Assembly (NCBI RefSeq): GCF_028389875.1
Contig: NC_084676.1
Span: 8,184,001 to 8,248,000, forward strand
Length of the DNA stretch: 64,000 nt
Direction: 5' to 3'
Source of the DNA: Rhea pennata
Lineage: Eukaryota > Chordata > Aves > Rheiformes > Rheidae
Under the pieces are notes generated by a model that ran no database searches, was not told the origin of the DNA, and was given only the letters and a program-made list of their open reading frames with translations. Below, one piece after another: positions 14,030 through 27,360 of this stretch. The position numbers were made by a program, and so were the translations under genes. Position 1 is the stretch's first letter, and each line of letters opens with the position of its first letter.

Positions 14030-16801
14030 GCTCATCTATACTCTATTTTGAACACGGACATGTGTTTGGACTGCAATTTAGGTGAGCATCTGCAGTAACT
14101 GTGAGTATAGTAGCCCTTAGCAAGAGATCAAGTGTACTACCTTCTTGCAGTAGGAATGAGACACACGTTATGCTTGATCTATCTGCTTTTGTGCTTGCAG
14201 CACAGGCTGACTGCTGATGTGGAACAAATAAATCAGGTTTCCTCTTAAAAGGTCTTCAAAGGCCGAATTGGAAAAACATGCTGTTTACGTTTTTAGTGGT
14301 GCAGTTGGTGGTGCCAAGCACGAGTGCCGTAACTTTGCTGAGGTGAACGTGCAGAGCTGTGCAGCAAAGCCAGTGCGACTTGAGTCTCCTGCTTGTTCTA
14401 CACGCTTATAGATGTATTTGTTGCATTTTGCTAAAGGAGGTTGACATCTGAAATTTGGTGAGAAATTGGTGTGTGGGATTCAACACCAGGTCAGTTAGAG
14501 TATGTTTACTTAAGAGACAGCTTTTCTTTCATTGCTGCATTTTTGGCATACTTCTGTTAAATAAGATATCACAGAATCACTGTGAAAAACTAGATAGGTC
14601 TGATAGGTAGTTTTTCTTATGAAGTCTATGGGATTTTGAAAACTTATCTTAGCTGGTCTGAAACGGACTATATTTGGTAACTGCCAACATGCAAAAGCCA
14701 TCCGTTTGATAGGCTTTTTGGAGAGAATTGAAGATATGTTTCCACAACAGTGGTGAGTGAAGATGAGCTTTCTGCTTGAATACTTGTTCCTCCCTGAGTG
14801 GTTACTTTGTGTTGCTGCTGGAGACATTACTATACTATAAATGCAAATGGCAGTTTGCCCAGAAAGTTTATAGGCATTTTGTTTCATTATTTAAATCTAA
14901 ATAAGTGGACAAATAGAGTACACAAGCTCTTCTGAGAGTTAAACAGTATCACACTGTACATGTGAGTTTGATTTTCTTTTTGTCCTCTTTCAGTTGTCAA
15001 CTCAAGTGGTTTTGTTCATAAATCAGTGTTTATTTGACAAGGGATGATAAGAGGAAAAGAGATGCTAAAGCTGCCTTGCTAGAGACGAAGCAGACTTCAG
15101 ATAAACTCTGCTGGTTGAGACCCTGAGTCAAGCTAAAGAAAGCCATAGCTAAGCAGCCAGCTGGGGTAGGTGGGTATTAAACAATATTTCCTGCTCTGTA
15201 TTTGCTGCTCACAGTTCAGTGGTTTGTTATGCTTTTAGCAGGACTACCTCACTTGCGATGTTCTCCAGTGAGCTTGTTTCATTAGCGCTTCCTAACGTCG
15301 TTGTTATGAGAATAAGAATTCTCAGTCTACTTCTCTGCTTAATAACCCCTTAACCCAAGGCACTTTCAAGTGCGCTTAATTGTCTTAGTTTAATTTCTGG
15401 TATTCAGCAAGGGAAGGCTATACAGCTTTCTACACTTGCTGCTCACTTCCTCAGTGACTGAAATCCTAATTTTCTCTGTCTCCAGAGAACCTAGTTGCTT
15501 GAAATGGGGGGGAGGGGGGAAGGTAGCCTTTTATTGGTTTGTTAATTTTTAAGTAAGATTGGTATCCTTCTGTAGAGACAAAGTCAGCAGATGTACTTCT
15601 GCTGCTACAAAATCAACTTGTATTGTATTTCTTCAAAAGAACTCTTTTAGCAAAAGAGATGTTAAAGACGCATTATGTCATCCCTGAAGCTGACTCCCTT
15701 AATGAGACAGCTTAGTCTGCATTCTTGAAATACTGCTTAAAAATTCAGGCTGGTCAAAAACAAATTAAAAGGTAAAATATATTTATTACACTCTAAATAT
15801 GGATCTGTAGACTGCAATTGCATTTTTACTCTAGTATGCAATCCATCTTTCCTTACAATCTTTAAAATCAAATGTTAGGGAAATTTCACTGCTTAATAGA
15901 TTTAGATATCTGTGGGGCAAAGTACTTGACTCATTTTCAGAAATATTGTTTTTCTGTGTACTCTTCGTGAGAACAAAGCGGTGCACTTGAACATTTCTTG
16001 CTCTTTTTGTATTATCATGGTATTATTATCAACAATTAAGCCAGTCAGAAACGGAACACGAACCTGTTACCGTATTATGTTGTCTCATGTGTCTCTTTGA
16101 GATCAGTTAGCTATACTGTACTGTAAGAGGCAGCACGCTGCTTTGATAAAGGCTAGAAAGGATGTTAAGTGGAACTTTTTCATGGAGTGCCAATAGGTGG
16201 AGCTAGAAAAATGGGAACAAATGTTTGGGTTTCAAAATCAGAATAAAACTGTTGTTGTAAGAGATGGCTGCTTGGGAATCCCAGGAAACAGGTAGTGAGG
16301 CCAAGGCAGTGTTTGAAAAGTTTATTTCTAGAATTATTGTGGTTGGATTCACAGTTAGTCCCTTAATGAATCCTAATAGAAGTTGAACAGTTGTAGTTTG
16401 TGGAAATACAAGTGTAAGTATTCATCCTCAAATACAATGTAGGATGAAACAGCCAGCCAATTCTTTCTGCGTTGTAACCATTAAAGGCAAGTAATAAGGA
16501 CTCTGCAGTATAAATCTTTCCTTTAATAACATCATTCACACAACGTCAAATTTGAAGATCAAGGGGGTCCACGGATCATCCTCAAAGGGTTTTACAGTGA
16601 GAGCTTGCATTGACCTCTAAGTTCTCAAGGCTTCTTTGCAAAGCCCAGCCTCAATCAGCAGGTGTGGAACATCTCCGATTGCTTGGTGCTTCCCATGGTG
16701 CATGAACTCATTTTGCTGATTGTGGGCATCACTGCTCTTTCCTTATGTCATCCCATTCTGCTTCACCACAGTGAATTGGCCTCAGTTTACAGACTGGTGG
16801 C

Positions 16802-16816
16802 TTTTTTTTTTTTTTT
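16802..16816. repeat. T homopolymer (15)
   Basis: Uninterrupted T run, 65 bp left of the A25 run. Confidence 0.95.
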
Positions 16817-16881
16817 AAACCTGCCTGACACTCTATCTTTGAAGCAGTTGGACTCAAAGTAAGTAAATGTGGATCTTTGGG

Positions 16882-16906
16882 AAAAAAAAAAAAAAAAAAA
16901 AAAAAA
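16882..16906. repeat. A homopolymer (25)
   Basis: Uninterrupted A run. I see no retro-copied gene or target-site duplication next to it. Confidence 0.95.
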
Positions 16907-17351
16907 CATGCTCACCTTCCTTACCATCTAAGCAGCACCTCCGTTCATTTCTTAATCCTTTTCCAAGGTGACTGTTCTTGCTACATTGTGTTACATTCCT
17001 TATCTGAATTTTCTGTTACTTAGCTGCCGAAACATTTACAGCATTTAAAAGAAAATAATACAATTCTCGAAGCTTCCTTGGGACAACTGAGGTTTACTAA
17101 CTAGATTCAATTAACTATTCCAATTCTAAAGGCAATTCTTTTTACTTTTTTGTAATTGACAATTTTTCATTAAGTAATATTTCTGGTTATCTTATTATCC
17201 CTCTGAAAATCATTCAGTTGTGAGATATTCATACTTTTAACCTTCATGACACAAAGTCATGTTATTGTTTCTATTAAGAAAACCTTTACTTGCAGGTATA
17301 CGAAGTTTATATTTAGCTAGAATGTATCATAATGAAATACAGACAAAAAGA

Positions 17352-17371
17352 CTACATTTTGCAAAATGTAG
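17352..17371. repeat. Perfect 20-bp palindrome
   Basis: CTACATTTTGCAAAATGTAG equals its own reverse complement. It lies in AT-rich sequence. Confidence 0.95.
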
Positions 17372-18117
17372 AATTTTTTTATTTAAAAAGATGCGTGACA
17401 CCTTTTTCACAGAATAACTTTATACTATAACAACTCCAGGCAGAGGAACACAGCCGGTAGTCTTGAGTAGTCTTTCTTACGAAAAATGTGATATTTCCCT
17501 AGGGACAAAAATCCCTAAAAATTTTGGAGGCTTAGTCTTGGAATTCTTGTGAGGGGCCATTTTCATTTTTGGCCATGCTTTCTATTTTGACCCAATAACT
17601 GGCAAGTTCTGTGCAGTTCTGAACTCTGAAGTCCATAGGTAGTTATTACTTTATCAGTTGCCTATGTCAGTCTCTGCAGATGTTCTTTTGGGGTTGTATT
17701 ATACCATGACATTATCTAACAGTTCCAAATGTGTCATTATTGCAGTCATGACTCCCTGCTCTTCACTGCCCTTCCAGTCTGGGCTACCACACTTATGAAT
17801 GGCAAAACTGATATGGTATGTGGATAGGAAGATTCTTTCCTTTCATCAAGTTACTTTGCTCATTAAAACTGTGTCTAGGTTCTTCTCTGAAGTACTTCTG
17901 AATGATTTCATTTGTTTCATACTAAGCTATGATATTAGATAGATGGAATAATAGTTTAACAGATTTTAGTACCATATATTTATTGACTTATTTCCAATCA
18001 GTCATATCAAGGTGGTATGTTGTCTTTCTATTTGTCTGTTGTTGCTTTTTCAGTTGTTTGAAAGACCTGCCTATAAGAGGTTTAATCCTGTACTGCCTGC
18101 CTAGAGTTTAAAGCAGA

Positions 18118-18256
18118 TCATAGAATCATAGAATTGGTAAGGTTGGAAGGGACCTCTGGAGATCAGCTAGTCCAACCCTCAAGCGAGTGACCCATACAGG
18201 GATTGAACCTGTGATCTTGGCATTATTAGCACCATGCTCTAACCAACTGAGCTCTT
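18118..18256 (-). mobile_element. tRNA-Ile-derived SINE with CR1-like tail (TguSINE1-like)
   Basis: Read on the minus strand, the element begins with a tRNA-like head and ends with a CR1 3' tail. An A-box-like GAGCTCAGTTGG lies at 18243-18254 and a B-box GGTTCAATCCC at 18199-18209. Between them GCTAATAATGCC matches the tRNA-Ile(AAT) anticodon arm. The tail continues through GACTAGCTGATCTCCAGAGG and ends in two TTCTATGAT-type units at 18118-18135. The first bases of the tRNA acceptor stem are lost or diverged. This structure means CR1 machinery mobilised it in trans. It matches what I know of songbird TguSINE1. It is not a working tRNA gene because the 3' acceptor strand is replaced by CR1 sequence. 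Confidence 0.85.
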
Positions 18257-21200
18257 TCTGTACACTACACATATAATTGCAAAATATTATATGCCAAGTT
18301 AAATCTTGATGAAGCTCTAGATATACTTGATGCCTGATTTTGAAAAAAAGCTGGATTTAATAAGATAGTTGATGACATGCCAACCCCTAGGCCAATGCAT
18401 GGACCTTTGCTTGGTCTAACAGTATAGTTGCAGTGTAAGGTAAGGTCTCAAGTGCTATGAGCACCTACCTACATACACAAACAGAACTGTAATACACATG
18501 TTCTCCAAAAAATTAGTTCGGGAACAGAATTTTAATTTTTGATTCCAGTGAATGGAGTCCACAACTGCTCCTCCCCCTCATGAGTGTTTTCGGCTGTTGC
18601 TATGGTACCTCTGCAAGGATTTGAAAAATGCACGACTGAGAAGGTATAGAGGGGCCCATGTTCCTGTCACTATGTCAATGTGGTGTTTGATGGGAATGTG
18701 GTATTTACACTGTGGGTGTGATGTGCCCAGCTGTATCACTCATAGTGAATGATGCTGGAACTACTGCTTTTTGAGATGAACCTGCTAGAAGGTGTGTGTC
18801 AGCTGAAGGGATTTACTCTAAGATCACCAGGTCTACTTCGCTTTATGAGAACTGTAGGAGCCAGTGGACATTGTACAATACCTAAAAGCTTATGCAGAAA
18901 TAACTTTTATGTCCCTTAATGAAATAAGACATGGACATTTCAGTAGCTCATTAATTAGCAGAAAGTTGCCAAGCACTAATCCACCTCCCTCTTTCAATGT
19001 GGTCTTGAAGCTGTACTGGCATGGTTTGTCACAGCATTGTCCATACTTTTGCTTTTTTCAGAGGAGCCAAGCTAATGAACTAAGGATCTAAGAATAGCAA
19101 CTTCAATTTGCTTGCAAGCAGCTCTCTATTTGAATGCTTCAAAGTGTTTGTATTTTTACTGTGGTTATTGTTGTTTCTATGTATGTGACCTCTACTGTTC
19201 TTTTGCTACCTGATAACCAGGCTAAAGAACAGCACCAAGAGAGGAAATGGCTTGTGTAAAGCACATCTGTGATAGAATAGGCACTGGTGTTCCTGAGTTC
19301 TATCAAGAGTCAGTACCCTCTTGATAGACTAGGTTTCTTTTCATACCTGTGGACATTATAAATAATGAAAAAAAAAAAGAACAACACACTGGAATCATAT
19401 AATGCTGCTAAGATGTTTTCTGATAAGTAACAGTATTTAAGGATGAGTAAATTGATGGTGGAGCTGGCATTTGCACAATTTGTAAGAACATCATTCAATT
19501 ATTGTCTTAAACAGGCGTCATACAGCCAAGAGTTTTTGTTTTCTCTTGTAATTTCAAGTTCCTGTCCAGTAAAGTTTTAGAACTGCATCTCTCATTTTTG
19601 GCTTTTCTTCAAGGTCATGCAATATCCCCATCTACTCTATTTCCCATCTATTCTGTAAAGGAACTTTTTCCTCCTTTTTATCAGTGATTAGAGCTACCAA
19701 CACCATCACAGATTACCTGCTTGCTAGTAGAGCAACATTTGTTCTGGAGACTTTCCTGGATATGAAGCACTAGGGAGTGCATAGCATGTCTATAGTCGTG
19801 CCAGAGTGAGAGATCTGAACATAATCAGTAGTTCCTCAGATGCTTGCTAGAGGTGAGGGACCGGCAATGTAGAATCATTGCAGAGAATAAAGTAGAGAAA
19901 GGTGTCGTGCAGTTTTGCTGCAACGTGAGTGCATCTGGGAGATACAAACTCTAAAGTGTGTGCGTGTGAGCGTCAGGAGCCTTTCAGACAAGGAGTCTTG
20001 TTAATAAAAGGCTAATATGTGAAGGTGCTTGTCATGTCCTGGCCGTTGATTCAGTAAGGTAAATGTGGTGCAATACAAGGCAAATACCAGTAGAGGTCAT
20101 AGAAGCAGGAATAAAAGCATGGAAAATACCAGGAACCAAACAGAAAAGCTATCTGTGAGTGGTACAATAAGGGCTGAAAAGCCAACTGAACTCTCAGAGA
20201 AAATAACAATGACCAACGAAAATTCAAAGCTCACAGGTGTATGTGACGTGTTGCCCTCATCACAAACTTAATGAAACTAGTATCTCAGAAACAATCTAAC
20301 TGATAAATACAAGTTAGAGTTTTAAGGTACAACAAACTGCAGTGTGAAATTATCTGTTAATAAGAGGTAATTAAATGATATACTAGATTAAAGAATCACT
20401 CAGTAAGATATTAAAATTAAAATTGAACCCTCAGTGACATTTATCCCAATGATAAATGACAGCTTTCTAATAAAGACCAAATTTATAATCAAGGGCAAAG
20501 ATAGTGCAAGTGAATTATATTGTATTTGCTTAATCAAGCTTTTATTTGTAAATTTTAAACATTTATGTATGTAAAGCTTTCATTATAGCATATACTAAAA
20601 TTGGTTTTGTTCGGTAACAGAATCATGAGAATTACTTATATTGGAGACAGAAGGCTAAGCTTAATTAGGAAGTTATTACATCATTTAAACATCAGGAAAA
20701 CTGCAATCTATGTTTTATATAAAGATATTGGATTGGATGTACAGTATTATTTTTATAGGAAAATAAATACATTAACAAGAGAACATTTTAAAAGTCTGTT
20801 TGTTAATGCAAGTAGTTTGCCAGTGTGTTTAGACAAAGCAATGAAGCACTAACCAGGAAATGGCAATCGAAAAGGAAGAAGGAAAAGCTTGCTAGTACCT
20901 AAATTCCTGGCTTCTACTCTCCTTCATTAACAAAAGCTTTAAATTAATTGAACTTAATTGAAACCATTTTTAATACCAAAGGCAATACAGAGCAATTCCC
21001 CTGAATCCCTTTTATGTTTTAAACAATATTACAATGATATCTTTAGACTGTCATCTAGCTGCATTAGATACAAATCTTTTGTTTTTAATGAATCTGGTAT
21101 TGATCAGCCTGCAAAGATTGAGCCAAACGTTTCATCGATGCTCTCTCTATTTGCAGGTCCACATTTTTGTCTGCTCCTATCTTGAATACCAGAAACTGTT

Positions 21201-24200
21201 GTCTGTATGTTTTTCAGCAGATTATTTCCATTTTTTGACAAATAACTACCTCTATTTTTTGCCTTTCTTAGAAACATACAACTTTTATTATCATATATTA
21301 CTGAATCTTTCAAAAATTAAAAGTTTGAGGGTTTGACAAAGTTTAGCCAGTGTTTGTTTTGTGTCTGAGAAAAAATTCTACTTTTTTTGAGAAAGGTTTG
21401 ATATTTTTTCAGAAGTAAAAAGTGTTCATTTTTTAATCCATGACATAAAAGCTATAAATATGTGATTTGAGCTCTTAAATGGTCATCTTTAGTTGACCAC
21501 AGTGCTGCGATTTAGACTGACAGAATTGCTCTGCCACCAGACAGAAAGAGGTGCTGCCAGTTCTTTTGCGCAGTCGTCTTTCAATTCCTCACTCAGCCGT
21601 AAGTGAAAGCATACCTGGACTGTAAACTAAACAATGAAAATATGATTACTTCATAACTGTTACGTTTTTTCCTCTGGAGCCTTCCTTGTTGTGATAAACA
21701 CGATAGAAGCAGGTTCAATTATAAGACCTTTCCTCTCAGAAGAATAAATAGTTGTAGAGACAAATATGAATATTTAGTTGATGGAGTAATTTTAAGATAC
21801 AAAACTGATCTTTGGTGCTTCCTTTTTGTATCAATACATGCAGAACTGGAGTTATGGCAGTTCTCATCAAGTATGTATATCAAAAGGGAATGTGATCTGG
21901 TGAAAGTGAGTGTGCTCAATGACTTTTATGACTTTGGGAGCCTTTGATTCTAAACTGACTGAAACAATAAGAGGCCTATATGTTTGTAATTATTATGGCT
22001 TTTGGAACATAATTATTTTAATGCTTTTACAATAAGAGGCTCAATATATAATTCAATGTATAATGTGTCACAATTATTATAAAGACAAATGGAGGAAAAA
22101 TGAATTCTGTAATTAGAAATACAACCTATAAGATATGCACAGATAACACCCGAAATGAAATGTGAAGTATTAACCTGATCCAAAGTGCAGCTCATCAGCT
22201 GTTTAGAGACAAGTGAGCTGTTCATTTAAGTGGTGATATATTTAGCAGTAGTTTCTGAGAGTAGATTAGTTACAGCGAGGGCAGTGCTGACAGTCCAAGA
22301 GCTTTCTCAGCTGCTCGCAATATCTAGATCTAAGATTCTCTTTACTCTCGTTGCTGAAGGAAATAATGCCTATGCACTTAGTAACGTGCAAAATAATCCG
22401 TAGGAGAGACCTTGGGAAGCTATCGGCGAATTCCCTCTGCGTGAGAGAAGATGTCTAAACGATACTGAGTTCTTGAGAGAAAATTATTCTGTAAATACCT
22501 CTGCTGGATAGAACGACGAGGCAGAAGCAGCACTGACTGATGAGCAAACCTTGACGCGAGCAGTGGTCAGACCTCCCGTGCCCGGGCTTTCACGGGTGGG
22601 CGGTCGTGGACATGCAATCAAGAGTGCACTCCCACTGCAGTGTTAGAGCAATTCAGTGTTGGAAAGTGTTGTTACTTGCAAAACCACACACCTAGAATTC
22701 CAAGCAATGGTGTTAATCCTGTGTGATAGCAGTGACGCATTCTCCCTTAGCGTGTGATTCTTCCTGTGCCGTTAGCATATGCCTTCTAGCTTTACCTGTT
22801 TGAAGAACATGTAGTAATATGCTCAGGCCACTGTAACTTTGTCTTTGACATTTATCTTTTTTTTTTGCACTGCATATTTCATTGCACTTACAGGCAACTG
22901 TACGTTCTCTTTCACTCGGTGTCCCTGTCCTCAGGGCAGCTGCCCTTTTCAACATGCGCCAGCAGTAGTTTATTACATTGCCATTGGTTCCATGTTTCAG
23001 ATTTCTACTGTGTGAATAATATTTATGGCAATTGCCCCCTTGCTGCCTGTACTACTTCACTGGAGTAATGTGTGCACCCACTGTAGAAGTGATCAGACAA
23101 TATTTTAACAAGAAAAAGTTTTAAATTTTAAACGAGCAAATACTGAAGAGGCAAATTCAGTCAAAGTGAGAGGCTAAACATCATCAGTGGGACATCCCTA
23201 TTTTTGGATACCTCCTTGCCTCTCAAGTCTGCTTGCAGCAAACCTCAGAGTTGTCACAGAGAAAATTTATCTGAAATAAGCTGGTAGTTAGAGGTTTGGG
23301 AAGATGCCTAGACGTAAAGCTCAACAAATATCTTATATTTTGACTCAAAATATTTTTCATTTATTTCATGAACTGAGATATATGGGGGGGGGAAGGAAGG
23401 AAGCTATTGCTAGAGGCATGCTGCAGAACTTACTGAAATTAATGGGAACCTTTCCAATGACATTAGGAAATTTGCATCATGTTTTGTAAAATTTCATGGA
23501 TATAAATTTGATCTGACAAACTATTTCTGAAATTTACCATACCGTTATCTCCCACTCAGGATAGCTGGAGACAAATTAAGGTACACTTTTTTTAGGAGAC
23601 GCTTGGTTATCTCTAGTGGAGCTGTGAGTAGAAGCAGGATTGGAGCATGGGGGGATGAAATGGGATAGAGAAGAGATGTTGCTTCCATACAAAATGAAGA
23701 GTAATGTTTACAAAATGGAGGTTTAAATTTTCTCTAAAAGAATTTCCAGGAGCAGGATTTTTATGAAAAATGGAGTAATATTTTTTGCTTGCAAGCAATG
23801 AAAAGGACATTTTCCACTACCCTCTCTCCCCCCTGAAAATTCTTGATCAGTTACTACTGCTTTACACAAAGGAATTATACAGACCCTCCTGTCCTACACA
23901 CTACCGTATGTTCAGGGAGATTACGACTTGTTATCTCATGAGGTGTATTTGGCCAACTTTTTGTGATCAGGTGGGGAATGAGGGAAAGTAGATTTTTAGC
24001 TGGGAATTTTCCCTGTTTCCAGGGCAACTTTTTCAAATTAACAATTCAGGGCTGACTTTCCACTGATGTAAACAGCTACAGTTGAGCTGTTTTCCATGAA
24101 TCCATACTGCTTTCTGGCAGCAAGTATCGGACATGTGAGATGTGTACTCTGGTGTTAAGAATTTATGCTCTTCATTAGATAGTTTCTCAATTTCTTTTTG

Positions 24201-24235
24201 TCTCTCTATTACTTCTATGCTAGAAAAAAAGATCA
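18257..24235. other. Non-coding stretch, no gene recognised
   Basis: AT-rich DNA between the SINE and the degraded CR1 tail. A short GC-rich patch lies at about 22556-22616. Open frames are short and unrecognised. Confidence 0.75.
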
Positions 24236-24285
24236 CAATCACAAAATGATTGAGTTTGGAGATAATTTAGTCTAACCCCCCAGAA
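24236..24285 (-). mobile_element. Degraded CR1 3' tail
   Basis: The stretch TCACAAAATGATTGAGTTTG, then GGAGATAATTTAGTCTAACC and a C run, resembles the reverse complement of a CR1 end, with many substitutions and a deletion of the GGGACCTCT block. It is an old copy. Confidence is limited because the match is about 45 bp and was read by eye. Confidence 0.55.
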
Positions 24286-27200
24286 TTTTATTTTGTACAT
24301 AATATGGGAGACATCAAGGATTTTCAACTTCTATTTCCTAATTAAAAAAAGGAAAAAGCTACAGAAGACCTTCACTGAAAAGTTCATTATGGCACAGTAA
24401 CTCCTGTGTGTGGATTTTTGTATTAAAATTGACATGACTATTGTTGGGCTTTGTCCCTTCACCATCTCTTTAATTCTTCTGACTGAAATGCTGCCTCTTG
24501 AATGCTCACATAAATTGTATGCTGCACAGGAAAATATTCCCCTCCCCTCAGTTTTGTTGATTCATGTTTGGTTTTCTCTCATCAAATCAATTAAACAAAA
24601 AACCCTCATGTCTCCAAAGTTATTTTTCACCTCCTCAAACAAATTTTAACTGGAGTTGCCATCTAGGCAAAAGATCATTCACAATATACTCTACCTCTGA
24701 AATATGTGAGTGCTGTTACAAACAGGAGCGCTCACAGAATCAGAAGTTGAATGAATGTGTCCAAGACCCCACAAGATAAAGAAAATGAGAATGAATAATC
24801 CTGTATTAGCTATAAAATATACTCCATACTGCAAGATACCATACCTGCTAATATACTCCATACTGCAAGATACCATACCTCCTTGGAAAGGTTTCAGATT
24901 ACCTGACTATTTACGAGGTAACAAATCAAATAAAGCCAGGCTAGAAACACAGTGCTGAACATGCTGAGAAATTGATATTCAGGTTGCAAAGCACATATAA
25001 ACATGAAACACAAGTATTCCTCTAAGGGGAAGCTGATTAAGAGTAGTATTGCTCAGACCCTGGGTAGCTGGTTCATGAAACAGAGGACCCAGTGCAGTGA
25101 GAGACTGCAACGAATTCAAGATAGTCCAGGAACGCTAAACCAAACCTTGTCTTTGTTAGGTCAAATCTTTATGGTGTTAGTGACCACAGCAGTTGAAAAG
25201 TGAGGTGTAACTGAAGAACCAAGCTGTACAAATGAAAAAGCTTGAAGTATTTGAAGTGGTTTAAATTTAAACTATAGAAGCAATGATATTCATTTAAAGC
25301 AAAGAAACAAGAATGAATATAACAACAGAAAGAATAGCTTCATGGGGTGTTCTAGGAGGTTAAAAACCTCCATCTAAACAATATTCACATTCAGTTAGTG
25401 CTTGTAAGGAGTAAAAAATAGAAATAGCAGAAATACAGAATGAGTCAGTGCTAGCCAACAGGGAAAAGTGGCTGATCCACTATTAAGGGGAGTGAAATTG
25501 GTAATGACTCAAATGTCTGAAATACTGAGCTTCTATTTAAGTTGTGATTTTAATAGGAAAAATGATGGCAAGAAATTGAATATTTAGGCCACAGTCTAAA
25601 ACCTGCTGCATTTCACAAAATCATGTCTACTAATTCAAATGAGTGCTGAATTAGTATCACGGTAAACAAACATGAGGACCTGGAAAAAAAAAGAAAAAAA
25701 AAAAAGGCAGCACCAAGCTGACAGTTTAGATTTTATACATGCTGCTATGCATAGGAATGTGAGAGAACCTCATTTAGCCACTTGCCATACATTTTCCTCA
25801 CCTGTAGACCCCTTAGTCACCAGAAAAAATGAAATAAACAGGGCATCGTGCTTGACAGGAGAGAGCTTTACCTGAATATCGGTGGGGAAATGATTCATGG
25901 TTCTTAACAGTTTAGAGCAGAGGTGGTGAAGGAGGAGCCTGAGTTCGTGCAAGGTGTGGCCCGCAGCTCCGAGGCATGGAGTGCTTCCTCGGGCTGATGC
26001 TCTCCAAGAGAGATGCGCCATGGCCTGCTCTTGAGAAAAGTTCCCTGCTTCTAGTGGCTCTCTTACACTGTTTTAAATACAGCCTAAACTCTTTAAAATT
26101 TAGTTGTTTTCAGGCTCTATAGAGCTTCTGCTCAGGAAAATAAGAGTGGAATTAAAGATGATACAAAAATTTAAAAACCAAGATACTGCTCTCCTTTTTG
26201 CTGCAAATAAATACTGTGTAGGACTCTTTATTCCAATCCTAAAACATTGAACAGAGGACATGCTTTCCGTGTCAAAATACTACCCTGGTTGCGTTGGGAC
26301 ACCCAACTCATTGTCTGATGACAATTTTGTAACCAGTGAAAAAGAGCTAACTTCTTGTACTGCCCTATACAGGGTATGTTTGTTACCCATCAGGCAACAG
26401 TCCGTAGAGAGGCAGGAAGAACGCTGCCGTGAAAGAAAACGGCAGCTGCGTACTAAATCATTTTCAGAGCTTATAGTGCTCTGAAGAAGATGCAGACAGG
26501 TCATGCTTGCAAAATCGCTACCTAGATTTTCATAATAACGGGATGCGAGTTGCTCTTGAAATTAATAATCTAAAAGAAGGAAAACAAAAAAAGCACATCA
26601 ATCCTTGGAAAGTAATGGATACGGAGACGGAACTGCCTTTATTTCTTTGGAGAAGTACAGGGAATGGGGAGATGGTTAGTCGTTCTGGCCTGTTCACAAA
26701 ATTTGTGTAGAGCCCCTACATTGCCTACTTGGAGATCTCTTACCTAACAGTGCCCAGCCTGGCCTGCCAACGGCTCCTGGGGGTAGGGTTAGGATTAAGA
26801 GGAGAGAAGCTGGAGGTGCTGTTGGCATTGGCGTGGATATGAGCTTCCCAAAGAAGTCGTTTCGTGCCCAGAGAGCTGCCCTGTGAGATGTTTCTGCTCT
26901 GTACGAGCAAGGGGGTGTACATGTGAGCCTTAGGCGCCAAAAATCCCTTAGGGTTAGGGTTGAGAGAAGGAGAAAGCGTGGGAGCGCCGTTGTTGTGCGT
27001 GTGGGTCGGGGCTGCCGGAAGAAGGCAATTGTTTATCTGTTTGTTGGGGAACGGATATCTGGGGAAAGCTTAAAGCTGGTATGCGTGTGTTAGATTTTTT
27101 TTTCATATGGTAATGAATGGAATAGGCCACGGATATATGGAATTCATTAATTCCAGGTTGTATTTAGTATTGCAACAGTTGGAATGTTCTGAGAACATTT

Positions 27201-27360
27201 GTAATAAGTTTGGATCATTTAACTCCTTTCACAGAATGATCGTTCTTTCAAGAGCCGCGTAGGGAAGATGTGGGTCTCGTGCATCCATCCAAAGATGGGA
27301 AGAGTGGTCTATTTCTTACAAAAAGAAAGATCGCATATATACTAGTAAGTCATACTGTAA
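24286..27360. other. Non-coding stretch leading into the CpG-rich patch
   Basis: It contains the 34-bp duplication, an A-rich tract at 25683-25705 and, from about 26700, rising GC content. Two short TTAGGG-like motifs are present (26784-26795, 26948-26961). No gene is recognised. Confidence 0.7.
24816..24883. repeat. 34-bp tandem duplication, two near-identical copies
   Basis: Copy 1 is 24816-24849 and copy 2 is 24850-24883. Each begins AATATACTCCATACTGCAAG. They differ at one base (CTGCT against CTCCT at the end). The near identity suggests a recent duplication. Confidence 0.95.

Larger units (their letters stand above)
1..18117. other. Non-coding stretch, no gene recognised
   Basis: AT-rich sequence. 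All open frames are 125 codons or fewer and none resembles a known protein. It holds the small tandem and inverted repeats listed separately, a G-rich run at 15506-15519 and a C run near 11231. I see no recognisable transposon body. Confidence 0.75.

Noticed and set aside
15506..15519. G-quadruplex at a G-rich run
   Set aside because: There are only two G runs parted by one A, so four separate tracts with loops are not clearly available.
18199..18254. A tRNA-Ile gene on the minus strand
   Set aside because: The A and B boxes and anticodon arm are present, but the 5' acceptor strand has diverged and the 3' acceptor strand runs into CR1 sequence. It is the head of a SINE.
22556..22616. Shared GC-rich repeat with 56780-56825
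   Set aside because: Both are rich in CCACCC and CGTG words, but I could not align them over more than a few bases without gaps.
26784..26961. Interstitial telomeric repeats
   Set aside because: Only about two TTAGGG units occur at each of two spots, within G-rich sequence. That is too short to separate from chance.
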